A stretch of DNA of 64,000 nt from Variovorax paradoxus B4 (GTDB taxonomy: Bacteria > Pseudomonadota > Gammaproteobacteria > Burkholderiales > Burkholderiaceae_C): contig NC_022247.1 in the NCBI RefSeq assembly GCF_000463015.1, forward strand, positions 4,960,001 through 5,024,000. Reading direction: 5' to 3'. Both the position numbers and the translations under genes were made by a program. Shown here in pieces: positions 26,564-35,277 of the stretch (position 1 is its first letter; each line of letters opens with the position of its first letter). The notes below the pieces were generated by a model, which saw only the letters and a list, made by a program, of their open reading frames with translations, was not told the origin of the DNA and made no database searches.

Positions 26564-26824
26564 TTAGTTCAAGGGCCGCGTGCATCCGGCGAGAGCAGAG
26601 CGCAATTTGATTTCGTAATCTTCCCGTAGTTCGATCTCGGCCAATGCCGAGGCGCTGAATCTGTCGAGGTCCACTCCGGGCGACAGCGCCTCGGTCGACA
26701 TGGCGGGCCGCGCAGGCACCTCCACGCTGCATTCCGCCGGGATCGGCACCTTCACCGTTTGAATCGGGGCAACACCGCACGCGGCGAGTGGGCCAGCAAG
26801 GGCCAAGACAGCTGCCAGGAGCAC
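26564..26824 (-). CDS. Rz1-like spanin lipoprotein (prophage remnant)
   Basis: The 86-residue protein has a lipoprotein signal (LLAAVLALAGPLAACG, lipobox LAAC) followed by a small proline-rich segment typical of phage lysis accessory proteins (IQTVKVPIPAECSVEVPARP) and a helical tail (ASALAEIELREDYEIKLRSA). It starts at GTG. In phages, Rz1-type proteins sit in the outer membrane and complete host lysis with Rz. No Rz, endolysin or holin gene is beside it, so it is an orphan from a decayed prophage. Confidence 0.6.
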   Translation of the reverse strand: MLLAAVLALAGPLAACGVAPIQTVKVPIPAECSVEVPARPAMSTEALSPGVDLDRFSASALAEIELREDYEIKLRSALAGCTRPLN

Positions 26825-27006
26825 ACAACGCTTTATGGCTGCGCCCTCCCCTCAACCATCCATCGACGCGAACCTGCGCACTCGCACAGGCGTTGCCAGG
26901 CACGGCAGGCGGTGTGCTCAGGATGGTGTTCGCGGCCTGCTGTCGTCCGGTGCCCCTTCGGAGACCCGGCGGGAGAAGCGTTCATGCGCATCTACAACGA
27001 CAGCCC

Positions 27007-27129
27007 ATGGCACCCGTCGATTGGATTCGTCTCGACACGCCTGAGCGCGAAGCCGCGACGTGGAAGGACTGGCGCGAGCAGTTCCGCAACCGCTTTCTCG
27101 AGTTGCAGATGCAGCGCCCCCTCGCATGA
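27007..27129 (+). CDS. Possible 40-residue protein, unknown
   Basis: The short frame reads MAPVDWIRLDTPEREAATWK and continues with a charged amphipathic helix (DWREQFRNRFLELQMQ). The composition looks protein-like, but there is no good ribosome-binding site, and it may be the tail of a larger lost phage or element gene. Confidence 0.3.
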   Translation: MAPVDWIRLDTPEREAATWKDWREQFRNRFLELQMQRPLA

Positions 27130-27197
27130 TTGGCGGCCACCAACACCGACTCCACCCTTCGTCCTTCTCCGAACTTGCCCACGAGTAAGGAAGCCTC

Positions 27198-27464
27198 ATG
27201 AGCCTACCGGAATTCATCCCTACGAAGCCTTTCCCCGCAGTGTGCGCGCCGTGCATTCCAACCTCAATCAAGAATCAGAAAACTCAAGTGAACGAAAAAC
27301 TTCTCGTCCCAGCAGCAGAGGCTGCAAGGATGCTCTCCATGGACCGCTCCACCTTCTGGAACAAGGTGAAGCTCAAGCAGCTCCCACAGCCGGTGAAAAT
27401 TGCGGGCATCACTCGGTGGCGCGTCTCGGACTTGCGAGGATTTGTGGACGTGGTTTCTAGTTAA
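27198..27464 (+). CDS. AlpA-like helix-turn-helix regulator
   Basis: The 88-residue frame ends in an AlpA/excisionase domain: KLLVPAAEAARMLSMDRSTF, WNKVKLKQLPQPVKIAG, ITRWRVSDLRGFVD. The family core begins at about residue 32 (VNEKLL, GTG), so the true start may be at 27291 and the first 30 residues may not be translated. It probably belonged with the nearby tyrosine integrase (29255-30232) as control gene of a former integrative element. Confidence 0.78.
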   Translation: MSLPEFIPTKPFPAVCAPCIPTSIKNQKTQVNEKLLVPAAEAARMLSMDRSTFWNKVKLKQLPQPVKIAGITRWRVSDLRGFVDVVSS

Positions 27465-27478
27465 GTAGCGCCTGGTCT

Positions 27479-29122
27479 TCAGGGCTCCACACCGCCCTCA
27501 AGGCTTGAAATCACCTTGTCAATCACTTTAAAAATTGTGCGATACGGCGCCTTAAAAAATTCTCGATTTGGATTGAATCTATACGATTCCAGTTCTTCGT
27601 GAATCAGTTTTTCGGCTTGCACGCAGTCACCAGTCGCCCATTCTTCTACGACAAGAAAATGGTCAGGGGAGCTTGTGCTTCTCGACAATTCCCCCGAACG
27701 CTCATCCGACGTTCGGCGTGTTAGTCCGACTTTGAAGACATCTTTAGGATGCGCCGCGGAGCGCATAACGTATATAAATCCTGGATTGGCACCAGGAATT
27801 TCGCCCCCCTCGCGAGAAGCGAACACAGTTGAATTCCGAGGTGAATCCTCCACCCAAGAATGAATCTGACTAACCCAAGTTCGGCCATGGATCGGGCGGC
27901 CTACTTTGTCTCGCCCCTCTACATCGATAGGCAACTTTTTCCAGTAGCCGCTCGTTTCAACTTTGTACTCGGGGGCGGTGAAAGCCGTTCGATCAGGCGA
28001 ACGATTTGACGGTCCTCGTATGAGCCGCACATCCCGATAGGTGATCCAAAACTTGGGATCAACGCGCTCAAGAATCTTCTTGTTTTTTAAATGCGATCTG
28101 TATTCTCTAAAGGAGGTCGGATGGCGTTCAATCTCAAGGCTATCATTATGGGCCTCGAAGAAGATTGGCAACAGCAAGCAGGTTTTGCACAGCTCAATCA
28201 ATGTCGCGTACTCTTGCATGGCACTTGCGGAACGCTCGTAGCGCCCCTTTATTTCTTCTGAAAAGAATTTCCCTTTTCCATCGACAAATGCCGAAAAGTC
28301 GTCCGTCCTTCCCGAATACGTGGACCCGCAGTCATTAAAGACATATTGAGCATCGACAGTCTTTGTCTCAAGATCGAACCGGAGCAAAATAACAGTCTTC
28401 CATAGCTCAGGATCTTCAGCCAAGGGCTCGGCGCACAATACCAAATCCTCAGCAGGCCTAATATGGGTCCGATGGGAGAGTGCTTCATAAAACTCCCAAT
28501 CTTTGCGAATTATCTGCGTTCGCTCTTCGAGATTGCATTTCTGACCCGCTACAAGCAGTACGCTCACCTCCTTTTCCACCCTAATAAGTGAAATTGAAGA
28601 AAATCCAAACTCCTCACTTCCTTCAGTGCGAAAAAGCAGACCGGAGGGCTTATCGACAGAGTTATATGAGTGAATTTTTCCTTCCGGCAAGATGTTTTCT
28701 ATTTCCGAAGGAAATTGGTCTGCGGCGCCACTAGTAACCCAGTCAATGAAATGCTGAAATGAAAAAAGATGATCGCACTCCTCTCTCAATTCAAATGTCG
28801 CCGTCCGCGGAAGAAATTTATTAAAAGCTTCGGCCACATTGAAGGAACTCGGCAAATCGCGCAAAGAGCCCTTAAACACTCGGCCGTTATACTCCAAGTT
28901 GTATTCTCTCAATTGTCGGTCCGCAGAAAAACCAGCGCCGCTCTCTTTTTGAACGGTGACTAGCGCAGTCGCCTTTTCGAACATCTCCTTGATCAGCTTC
29001 TTGCGCTTCGGGTCGTCCTTATGTTTTTCCACATAGGCATCAAGCATCTTTCTGCGATCCGACCCTTCCGGAGGCACGGTCCAAAATCCGATTTCTGCCA
29101 TGCGATCTTGGTGAGATGCCAA
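27479..29122 (-). CDS. T5orf172 (GIY-YIG superfamily) domain protein
   Basis: The 547-residue protein has a C-terminal T5orf172 domain (about 448-530): GFIYVMRSAAHPKDVFKVGL, TRRTSDERSGELSRSTSSP, ATGDCVQAEKLIHEELESYR, NREFFKAPY. It keeps the Tyr of the first strand, the VGLTRR arginine and a Glu in AEKLIHEEL expected of the GIY-YIG fold. The first 440 residues (ILPEGKIHSYNSVDK, SLIRVEKEVSVLLVAGQK, SAFVDGKGKFFSEEIK) match no family I can name. Low GC and the position between defence-type genes suggest an anti-phage or element-maintenance nuclease; the target is unknown. Confidence 0.75.
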   Translation of the reverse strand: MASHQDRMAEIGFWTVPPEGSDRRKMLDAYVEKHKDDPKRKKLIKEMFEKATALVTVQKESGAGFSADRQLREYNLEYNGRVFKGSLRDLPSSFNVAEAFNKFLPRTATFELREECDHLFSFQHFIDWVTSGAADQFPSEIENILPEGKIHSYNSVDKPSGLLFRTEGSEEFGFSSISLIRVEKEVSVLLVAGQKCNLEERTQIIRKDWEFYEALSHRTHIRPAEDLVLCAEPLAEDPELWKTVILLRFDLETKTVDAQYVFNDCGSTYSGRTDDFSAFVDGKGKFFSEEIKGRYERSASAMQEYATLIELCKTCLLLPIFFEAHNDSLEIERHPTSFREYRSHLKNKKILERVDPKFWITYRDVRLIRGPSNRSPDRTAFTAPEYKVETSGYWKKLPIDVEGRDKVGRPIHGRTWVSQIHSWVEDSPRNSTVFASREGGEIPGANPGFIYVMRSAAHPKDVFKVGLTRRTSDERSGELSRSTSSPDHFLVVEEWATGDCVQAEKLIHEELESYRFNPNREFFKAPYRTIFKVIDKVISSLEGGVEP

Positions 29123-29254
29123 GTTTTTCTCCGTCCAATTTAATCGAGTGATACTACTTTAGAGCACGCCCCATAGTGCTTAGATTCCTTCATCGAAAGA
29201 TGACTAGGAACTAGCATCTGGAGATTGAGAGGCCTCCAGCCAATCAGACCACCA

Positions 29255-30232
29255 CTACATCAACTCGCGCCGCCGCGTGAGGTATTCCGCCCGGTTGTAC
29301 GCCGCACGCACCGCATCGGTTTCCTTGTGAGCGAGCTGCCGCTCGATTACATCGTGCGGAAAACCAGACCGCTCATTGAGCACCGTTGATGCCAAAGCTC
29401 GAAAGCCGTGCACCGTCATACGACCACGATAGCCAAGACGGTATAAGGCAAATAGAAGCGTGTTCTCCGACAGCGGATGTCCGGGGTGGATCGAAGAATC
29501 GAGCACAAGCGAGCCGTTCCCAGTCATCTTCCGCGGCATCGCAAGAATCGGCTGCGCCTGCCGCGACAAAGGCACCACATGGGGAATGCGCATCTTTATG
29601 CGTGCCTCGGGTACCACCCACACTGCACCCCTTTCCTTCAGTTCTCCCCACAACATGCGGCGCAGCTCGCCCACGCGAACGAACGTATGCGCCAATAGCT
29701 GCAGGCCGAGTCGCGTTACGGAGTCCTCGTAGCCCTCGATGGCCCGCATCAACTCGCCGGCCTCTTCCGCCGGAATGCTCGCCATTGGCTTCTTCGTCTT
29801 ACGCGCAATGAGCACGCGCGTAAGTCCCGCTGCACCGTGTTGCGGAAGTAGGCCCGTGTCCTGTGCAAAGTCGAATACTGCCGAAATTCGGCTCGCGACG
29901 CGATGCCCAGTTTCGATCTTTCCACCGGCCTGTGCAGCCCGCACCGCCGCAACCAACTCCGACCGCGGAATGGCGTCGATGGGCCGCGAGCCCAGCAGCG
30001 GGAACGCGTATCGCTCAAGCGTGTTCTGCACCTGAACTTGATGCTTGCTGTTTGAGAGGGTCGGCAGCTTCGCCTTGAGCCAGTCGCGCGCCACGGTTTC
30101 GAAGGTCGGCGCCACCGCGGAGGCCCGAGGTCCCTCGCGAGCCGCTGCGTGCTCTTTCCGCGCATCGGCCAGGCTCAGCCTTGGATAGAGGCCATAGGTC
30201 TTTGTATTCTGCTTTCCGCCGGCGGTGTAGTT
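29255..30232 (-). pseudogene. Tyrosine integrase (P4 type) lacking its N-terminal arm
   Basis: The reading frame covers the end of the arm-binding domain (GGKQNTKTYGLYPRLSLADA), the core-binding domain (PTFETVARDWLKAKLPTL) and the whole catalytic domain: R in HTFVRVGELRRMLWGEL, MTVHGFRALASTVLNE (HxxR) and ERQLAHKETDAVRAAYNR (H and Tyr nucleophile region). About 60 N-terminal residues expected before GGKQNTK are absent; the sequence meets a divergent fragment of another integrase at about 30233. A GTG at 30115 could start a shorter protein without the arm domain, which would be unlikely to integrate normally. Confidence 0.72.
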
Positions 30233-30540
30233 GGCTCTGGAAGGGCAAAACAGAAACAGCCAGCCGCTTGCGCGGGCGAATCGAAGCAGTCCTCGCTTGG
30301 GCGACCGTGTCGCGGCGTCGGGCAGGGGACAATCCGGCGCGCTGGAAAGGATTTCTTGACCAACTGTTGGCAGCGCCGGCGGATGTCAAAGAGGTGCAGC
30401 ACCACCCAGCGCTTCCCTACGGCGAGATGCCATCGTTTTGCTTTGACCTGCAAACGCTCGACGGAGATGCGGCGCAACTGTTCCTGTTTTTGATTTTCAC
30501 CGCCGCCCGCATCGGGGAAGCACGAGCAGCGATGTGGACA
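30233..30540 (+). pseudogene. Fragment of a second tyrosine integrase
   Basis: The plus strand reads WKGKTETASRLRGRIEAVLA, WATVSRRRAGDNPARWKGFL, then DQLLAAPADVKEVQHHPALP and LFLIFTAARIGEARAAMW. This is the core-binding domain and beginning of the catalytic domain of a P4-like integrase (GKTETASRxRGRIExVLxWA and ARxGE are family hallmarks). Both ends are missing: the left abuts the other integrase and the right runs into unrelated sequence at about 30540. Confidence 0.78.
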
Positions 30541-30541
30541 G

Positions 30542-30844
30542 CCGCTGCTCACCGCAGACGAGAAAAAGCTGCTCACGAATGCGGAGCTGATCACGGACCT
30601 CCTGTGGCTGCACAAGCACGACCTGCGCGAGTTGCTGTCAGCGTCGACGATATCCAGGCACTCCCGCGCCATCATGTCGAAGGTCGGGGTGGACATCCTC
30701 AGCGACCGTCGACCGGAGCGGCTGCCGGAACTCGACCTGTCGGAGATCCTGACGGTCGAAAACATCGTGCCGGTGCCGGACTGGTTGATCGAGCGGGCGG
30801 CTATTGGTCGCCAGGACGGTACGTGTGATGGCCTGACTGCCTAA
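30542..30844 (+). pseudogene. C-terminal fragment of an unidentified gene
   Basis: The frame reads PLLTADEKKLLTNAELITDL, LWLHKHDLRELLSASTISRH, IMSKVGVDIL and RLPELDLSEILTVENIVPVP and ends at 30844. The amino-acid use is protein-like, but it has no own start (it follows directly from the integrase fragment in another frame). It appears to be the end of a larger gene lost by deletion. I do not recognise the family. Confidence 0.5.
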
Positions 30845-30890
30845 GCGCCGATGCCCGAGGACAATGTGCTTCGGGTGCTACTGCGGGCAG

Positions 30891-33800
30891 TCACATGAAA
30901 AGCCTGTAGTCATACGAACGCTCGGTGTACCGATCAAGCAGGGCACCGATGCGCGCGACCCGTTGAGAGGTTTCGATGGTTGCGGGCAACTGCCCATAGA
31001 GATCAAAGCTGTTGAAGTTCATCTTGGACAGGCCAAGGATTTCATCGGCCAGCATCATGAGATCGCTAGTGCCGGCGTGGCGGCGCATCACGAGCGGGGC
31101 CGGAATTCGGCGCTTCCCCTGAAAGTAGGATTGCCTAGGGTTGAGAGCGGTAGAGGTTCCGTGCACCCACAGCAATGCTGTCTGATCGTCCACTACAACC
31201 GTTGTGCCGCGTCGAATCGGATAGCCGTGAATCTCGAAGTCGCCATTGGGCATCGGGCGCGATGCCACGTACCGCAAGGTGTCATCGACGAAGATCTGCA
31301 ACAACTCGACGCAGGCCACGCCCTCCAGGCCAGCTTGCAGCCCCTCGCGCTCCTCCTTCAGGAAAGGCGTTTGCTTGTGCACCACGACGCGATTGGGAAG
31401 GCGTAGGTGGGCGTCGAAGAACAGCTCTCGGATGCCTTCCCCAAGCTTTCGCGCGTCGTCGAAGCTCATGAAGGGGTTCTTGCGCAGCATGATCGGGTTG
31501 TCGATCTTGCTCAGGCGGAATTGAAGGCCGTGACCATTGGGGCTGTAGAGGTGGCTGCAGCCCAGCGCGACATGGCCTTCGCCGTCGATCTTTCGGCGGA
31601 CGCTGAAGCCGAGGCCCACGAAGGCGGAATCCCTATCAAGGCCGGTGAGGGCCCAGGGGGTGCGCATGGCTTTCACGTACACAGCCAGAGACAACCACCA
31701 TCGAACGCGGCATTGCTGACCGTTGGCGAGAGTGCTTTCTTCGAGAAACTGAGTGGAGCAACCAGCCGGGATGGCCGCGGCCTTCACAAAATCGTGAAGG
31801 TTGAACTGTTCGCTCTCAAGGTCGAACGCTCGAAGGGCATGCCATCTGGCGGGTATGTAGATGATGGTGACGCTTGGGTTTTCCGTGGCCCGCAATGCGG
31901 AGAGGGCCGCGGTGATGCGGCCTGCGAGCGTGCGCGCAGATTGCGGCGATTCGTCATGCGGCTCATCCAACGTGACGAAGGCGGCCTGACCTGGTTGTGG
32001 AATGTCCAGCGGGCATTTAAATGCGCTGCTGAAGCCCGGGAACCTCATCAAGTAGTCAGCGTCCCATTTCGTGGGATCGATGGGCTGATGAAGCTGGCCC
32101 AAGTAGTCGTGGACACGGCGCGCATCGCGGGCGGGCGCGATCACCGCGATTCGCAGATTTGTGGCAATGCCGAGGTCGGTCAGATTGGCATCGAACGGCC
32201 GATTCTGCAAAAGACCGCGAACGGGAAGCGTGTCCGTTGCAGGCCCAGTGCCGACGGTTCGGGCAAATACCAGCTTGGGCTCGGCGAGTTGCAGGCCAAC
32301 TTGAGAGGCCGAGCGCTCCTGCGCATCATTCAGCGTGACGGTCTCGGTTCGCTCGTCCGTGAGTCGCGCGAAGATCGGGCGGCCGGAGATGGTGAAGGTC
32401 ATGCCGCCGTCGAGATCGGGGAAGCGGACTAGCAGGTCACGCGATGGCAGTAAGCGCTTTCGCCAGAAGTCCGTCGCCTGGTTGAACTCCTTGTTGTGCT
32501 GGTACCCGAGCACGCGGACCTTGACCGCGCGTTCGATCTCCTTCGGTGCAACTTCACCAGTGCTGTCAGTGACTCGGAGTGTGGGCTTGAGCACCAGCGC
32601 GAGCTTCGTCCCAAGAGGCCTAATCTGAAGCAGGACGGCGTCGTACACCGTCCACAATTGACGGTCCAGGCGCTCCGTTTTGGATCGCGACGTGTCCCAG
32701 ACAATGGCGTCGCCATCGTTAGCGCAGCCAGCCTTCCCGGCCAAGGCAAGCACAGTCGCTCTGCGCATCAGTTGGTTGGCGGTGCCATCCTCGTAGCGGA
32801 GATCGTCATTGTTCAGCGGCACCCGATTGAACGCGCCATCCTTCACGTTGTCAGCGAACGCCTGGGTCAACTGCTCGATGGTGGCCAGCGCGTAGACCTT
32901 GCCTCTGAAGGGTGCAGCCACGAAGCCATGTCGATCCCCAATCTCTCTCAAGGTCGACCAGACTTCACCTGACGGCGGCCACCGCACCAGATCGAACTCG
33001 ATCAACTCGCCCGGCGGAATGAGCGGAATGGCGTTGCTTTTGACCAGACCGGTGACGGGCAATGACGGCAGGGCAAAGGGCAACTTCTGGTTGACCGGCG
33101 CTGTCTTGAAATTTTCCAGAATTTTGCGCACACGCTCGCGTGCCTCGCCGTCCGACACATGCAGTGCAATACGTCGCATCAGATCGTCGAACGAAGCTCC
33201 GGGCACGTGGAACTTCGCCGGTTCCTGATCGAGGGGCGATGCAAGGAGTCCGGCGACCGGCTCCGATGCTGGGTAGTCGCCATACTGCGTCCAGAACAGC
33301 GGGTGATGGCCTTTGAAATGCGCCGCATCGTAGGCGTCCGAAAAGGCCGCCATGACGCTTTCATCGCGCCCGCTGTAGCCGCATACGAGAACGGTGTGAG
33401 TTCGCATGGCCTGCACCAGTGACTCGCGCAGTTCTTTCTCCTGCTTGATGAGTTCGGGGGCCGTGTTCTTCAACGGATCGTATCGATAGTCGCCGTGGAG
33501 TGAGACGCAGGCGAGTTCGGCCTCTCCAGGCGCCCGATACAGACGCTGCTGGCTATCGATGCCGATCTCGATGGCGGTCAGATTGATGGAGGTCGCGGCG
33601 CGAGCGGCCAAGGCATCGAAGTTGGTTGTCCAGACCGATGCCACCAAACCTTGCCGCGCGAGTTCCGCCAGCAGTTGATAGCCGAGATGCGGCGAACATC
33701 TCTTCACCCATTTCTCGAAGTAGATTCGGCGGTCGTCGCTTCTTGCGAAACACTCGCCGATGTAGGTGCTGTATTCGTCAGGATGATCCAGTGCCGGATA

Positions 33801-34082
33801 GCGGCGCTGGCGATCCAGCCAGGCTTGAATCCGGAGCCTTACTGACGGCAGGGACAACTCGCTGAACTGGGTCTTCTCGACGTCGGGGTTGTTGGTCAGG
33901 AATATTTCCCGCTTCCATTCCCAGATGCACTGTGTGGCCGATGGCATGCCGGAACTCATGGAAGCTCCAGCACCCAAGAACACCAGCAGTGGCCGATCTC
34001 GCGCAACCCCGATGGACCGAATCATGGCGTCCACGCTCATGGAGGGGGTTGGGTTCACGTGATCCGGCGGGTTGCTTGTCAT
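30891..34082 (-). CDS. SIR2-APAZ-pAgo fusion (single-chain short-Argonaute defence protein)
   Basis: The 1063-residue protein joins three parts. Residues about 30-300 are a SIR2 NADase domain with FLGAGASMSSGMPS, TTNFDALAARA (N154, D156), VSLHGDYR (H196) and LVCGYSGRDESV. Residues about 330-560 correspond to an APAZ region. The remainder is a MID-PIWI Argonaute half: IIYIPARWHALRAFDLE, FNLHDFVKAAAIPAG, FVGLGFSVRRKIDGEG, VVHKQTPFLKEEREGL, and a C-terminal YDYRLFM. The first PIWI catalytic Asp is replaced by G825 in GLGFS, so target cleavage is not expected. Family knowledge: SIR2-associated short Agos use guide-directed recognition of invading DNA to switch on NAD+ degradation and abort infection. 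Fused versions of this two-protein system are known. It is alone on its strand. Confidence 0.92.
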   Translation of the reverse strand: MTSNPPDHVNPTPSMSVDAMIRSIGVARDRPLLVFLGAGASMSSGMPSATQCIWEWKREIFLTNNPDVEKTQFSELSLPSVRLRIQAWLDRQRRYPALDHPDEYSTYIGECFARSDDRRIYFEKWVKRCSPHLGYQLLAELARQGLVASVWTTNFDALAARAATSINLTAIEIGIDSQQRLYRAPGEAELACVSLHGDYRYDPLKNTAPELIKQEKELRESLVQAMRTHTVLVCGYSGRDESVMAAFSDAYDAAHFKGHHPLFWTQYGDYPASEPVAGLLASPLDQEPAKFHVPGASFDDLMRRIALHVSDGEARERVRKILENFKTAPVNQKLPFALPSLPVTGLVKSNAIPLIPPGELIEFDLVRWPPSGEVWSTLREIGDRHGFVAAPFRGKVYALATIEQLTQAFADNVKDGAFNRVPLNNDDLRYEDGTANQLMRRATVLALAGKAGCANDGDAIVWDTSRSKTERLDRQLWTVYDAVLLQIRPLGTKLALVLKPTLRVTDSTGEVAPKEIERAVKVRVLGYQHNKEFNQATDFWRKRLLPSRDLLVRFPDLDGGMTFTISGRPIFARLTDERTETVTLNDAQERSASQVGLQLAEPKLVFARTVGTGPATDTLPVRGLLQNRPFDANLTDLGIATNLRIAVIAPARDARRVHDYLGQLHQPIDPTKWDADYLMRFPGFSSAFKCPLDIPQPGQAAFVTLDEPHDESPQSARTLAGRITAALSALRATENPSVTIIYIPARWHALRAFDLESEQFNLHDFVKAAAIPAGCSTQFLEESTLANGQQCRVRWWLSLAVYVKAMRTPWALTGLDRDSAFVGLGFSVRRKIDGEGHVALGCSHLYSPNGHGLQFRLSKIDNPIMLRKNPFMSFDDARKLGEGIRELFFDAHLRLPNRVVVHKQTPFLKEEREGLQAGLEGVACVELLQIFVDDTLRYVASRPMPNGDFEIHGYPIRRGTTVVVDDQTALLWVHGTSTALNPRQSYFQGKRRIPAPLVMRRHAGTSDLMMLADEILGLSKMNFNSFDLYGQLPATIETSQRVARIGALLDRYTERSYDYRLFM

Positions 34083-34287
34083 TGGGCATCAATCGGAAAG
34101 ATCAACGCGCGTTATACCAACCCTGACCTTGCGGCTGCGCTTGTGTGTGGCCCTGAACATGCCCTAAACCGTCCCGCGAAGGCCAGGAGAAGGCGCCGGT
34201 CGAGTATGCGAAGTGCGCAATCGCCATCGAGCCACTTGCCAATTTCGGCGCTACGCAATGGCTAGTCATTGCGCGAAAGGAGCCAAG

Positions 34288-34524
34288 ATGATGAAAATTA
34301 CACGCTGGGGGCATTCCCTCGGCCTTCGCTTGCCTTGCGAGGTGGCGCAGGCCGCTGGCTTGAAGCCAGGGGACTACGTTTACGTGCGCCTGCTCGACTC
34401 GGGCGACATCCGCGTGCGACCCGTGAAGAACGTACAGCCAGCCCACTCGCCGACCGCCGACGGGGAGGTGGGCACAGCAGAGACCATATTGCCCGCCGCT
34501 GCGGCCAAGGAAACGCAATGGTGA
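34288..34524 (+). CDS. AbrB/MazE-like antitoxin
   Basis: The 78-residue protein has the swapped-hairpin AbrB core at its N-terminus (MMKITRWGHSLGLRLPCEVA, AGLKPGDYVYVRLLDSGDI) and an unstructured tail that would wrap a toxin. AAAGGAG lies five bases before the first ATG. The next frame (34518) overlaps its stop as ATGGTGA, the usual antitoxin-toxin coupling, but encodes only 49 residues, too short for a MazF/PemK or PIN toxin. It may be an orphan antitoxin. Confidence 0.82.
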   Translation: MMKITRWGHSLGLRLPCEVAQAAGLKPGDYVYVRLLDSGDIRVRPVKNVQPAHSPTADGEVGTAETILPAAAAKETQW

Positions 34525-34667
34525 GGCGAATGCTTGAACTGATTCTCGAATCGCAGCCGCCGAGCGGACTTTGGTTCATCGGTCGAACGCCCGCAGGGAA
34601 GGCACAAGATGCATTGAACCTCGCGTTGCGGGCTACGATGTTGGTCGGTCCACTGGTTTGCTGGTGA
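34518..34667 (+). CDS. Possible 49-residue protein overlapping the antitoxin gene
   Basis: The frame starts ATG inside the ATGGTGA overlap and reads MVRRMLELILESQPPSGLWF, IGRTPAGKAQDALNLALRAT. The position is that of a toxin, but no toxin family is recognised. It could be the remnant of a truncated toxin or a novel small one. Confidence 0.4.
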   Translation: MVRRMLELILESQPPSGLWFIGRTPAGKAQDALNLALRATMLVGPLVCW

Positions 34668-34742
34668 ACCGATAAAACCCTGCTTGCCAGCGGCTGCACG
34701 CGTCGCTTAACTTCGCGCGAAACGTCACCAGCCGCGAACCAC

Positions 34743-34997
34743 CTAGCGCGAGCGGTTGGACTGTGACACCACGCTGCCCGCCAGCGTCCTGGTTACCGAA
34801 GCAGACTTGGAACTATCCAAGGCGCGAGAGGCCTTTTGTTCCGTCGCGGCGCCAGTCTGCGCCGACGAGCCAGCCTGCCGCAAAGCCGAGCCGGCAAGCG
34901 ACTTTTGGACCGCGCTCGCAGATCCGCTCTGAAGCGTCTTGCCAGCCACGGAGGCGACGCGCGAGGACGTCTGTTTAGAGTTGTTGGCCATATCCAT
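34743..34997 (-). CDS. Small Ser/Ala-rich conserved-type protein
   Basis: The 84-residue protein has internal repeats of a KxLxSGSAS..K..AGSALxQ kind (SSRVASVAGKTLQSGSASAV, QKSLAGSALRQAGS, KSASVTRTLAGSVVSQ). Proteins of this low-complexity pattern are common in integrative elements and plasmids of proteobacteria, with unknown function. GGAATGGATATG with a start at Met-1 or Met-3 is possible. A palindromic repeat pair lies upstream at 35032-35083. Confidence 0.7.
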   Translation of the reverse strand: MDMANNSKQTSSRVASVAGKTLQSGSASAVQKSLAGSALRQAGSSAQTGAATEQKASRALDSSKSASVTRTLAGSVVSQSNRSR

Positions 34998-35031
34998 TCC
35001 TTTCAGCGGCGTAAGCGCTGGTCATTGCGAA

Positions 35032-35083
35032 AAACACTATATCTAGTGTTTGCAATCCACGCAACCCACCATATCCAGTGTTT
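35032..35083. promoter_or_regulatory. Repeated operator-like sites upstream of the Ser-rich gene
   Basis: AAACACTA-TATC-TAGTGTTT (35032-35051) is an 8-bp perfect inverted repeat. A second, near-identical half with the same spacing element, ATATCCAGTGTTT, lies at 35071-35083. The sites are 35-85 bases before the start of 34743-34997 and probably bind its repressor. The regulator is not identified. Confidence 0.5.
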
Positions 35084-35277
35084 TCTCGTTCAGCGCCACC
35101 CGCCCTAAACTGACCCATCTGACCCGATCCACAGCTTATTCTTGTCGTGCTTGAAAGAGAGGCGTCGCCCGCTGGCATCCGTGACCGGCCATCAGCGACG
35201 GGCGCTGCGGGAGCAACCGAGGGCCGGCTGGGTAACTCGACTACCTAGGTCGCTCGCGTGTTCAGGCTTGGTATGCG

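Noticed and set aside
30542..30844. Independent small gene starting at 30632
   Set aside because: The protein-like reading continues upstream of that TTG, so it is more likely the tail of a truncated gene.
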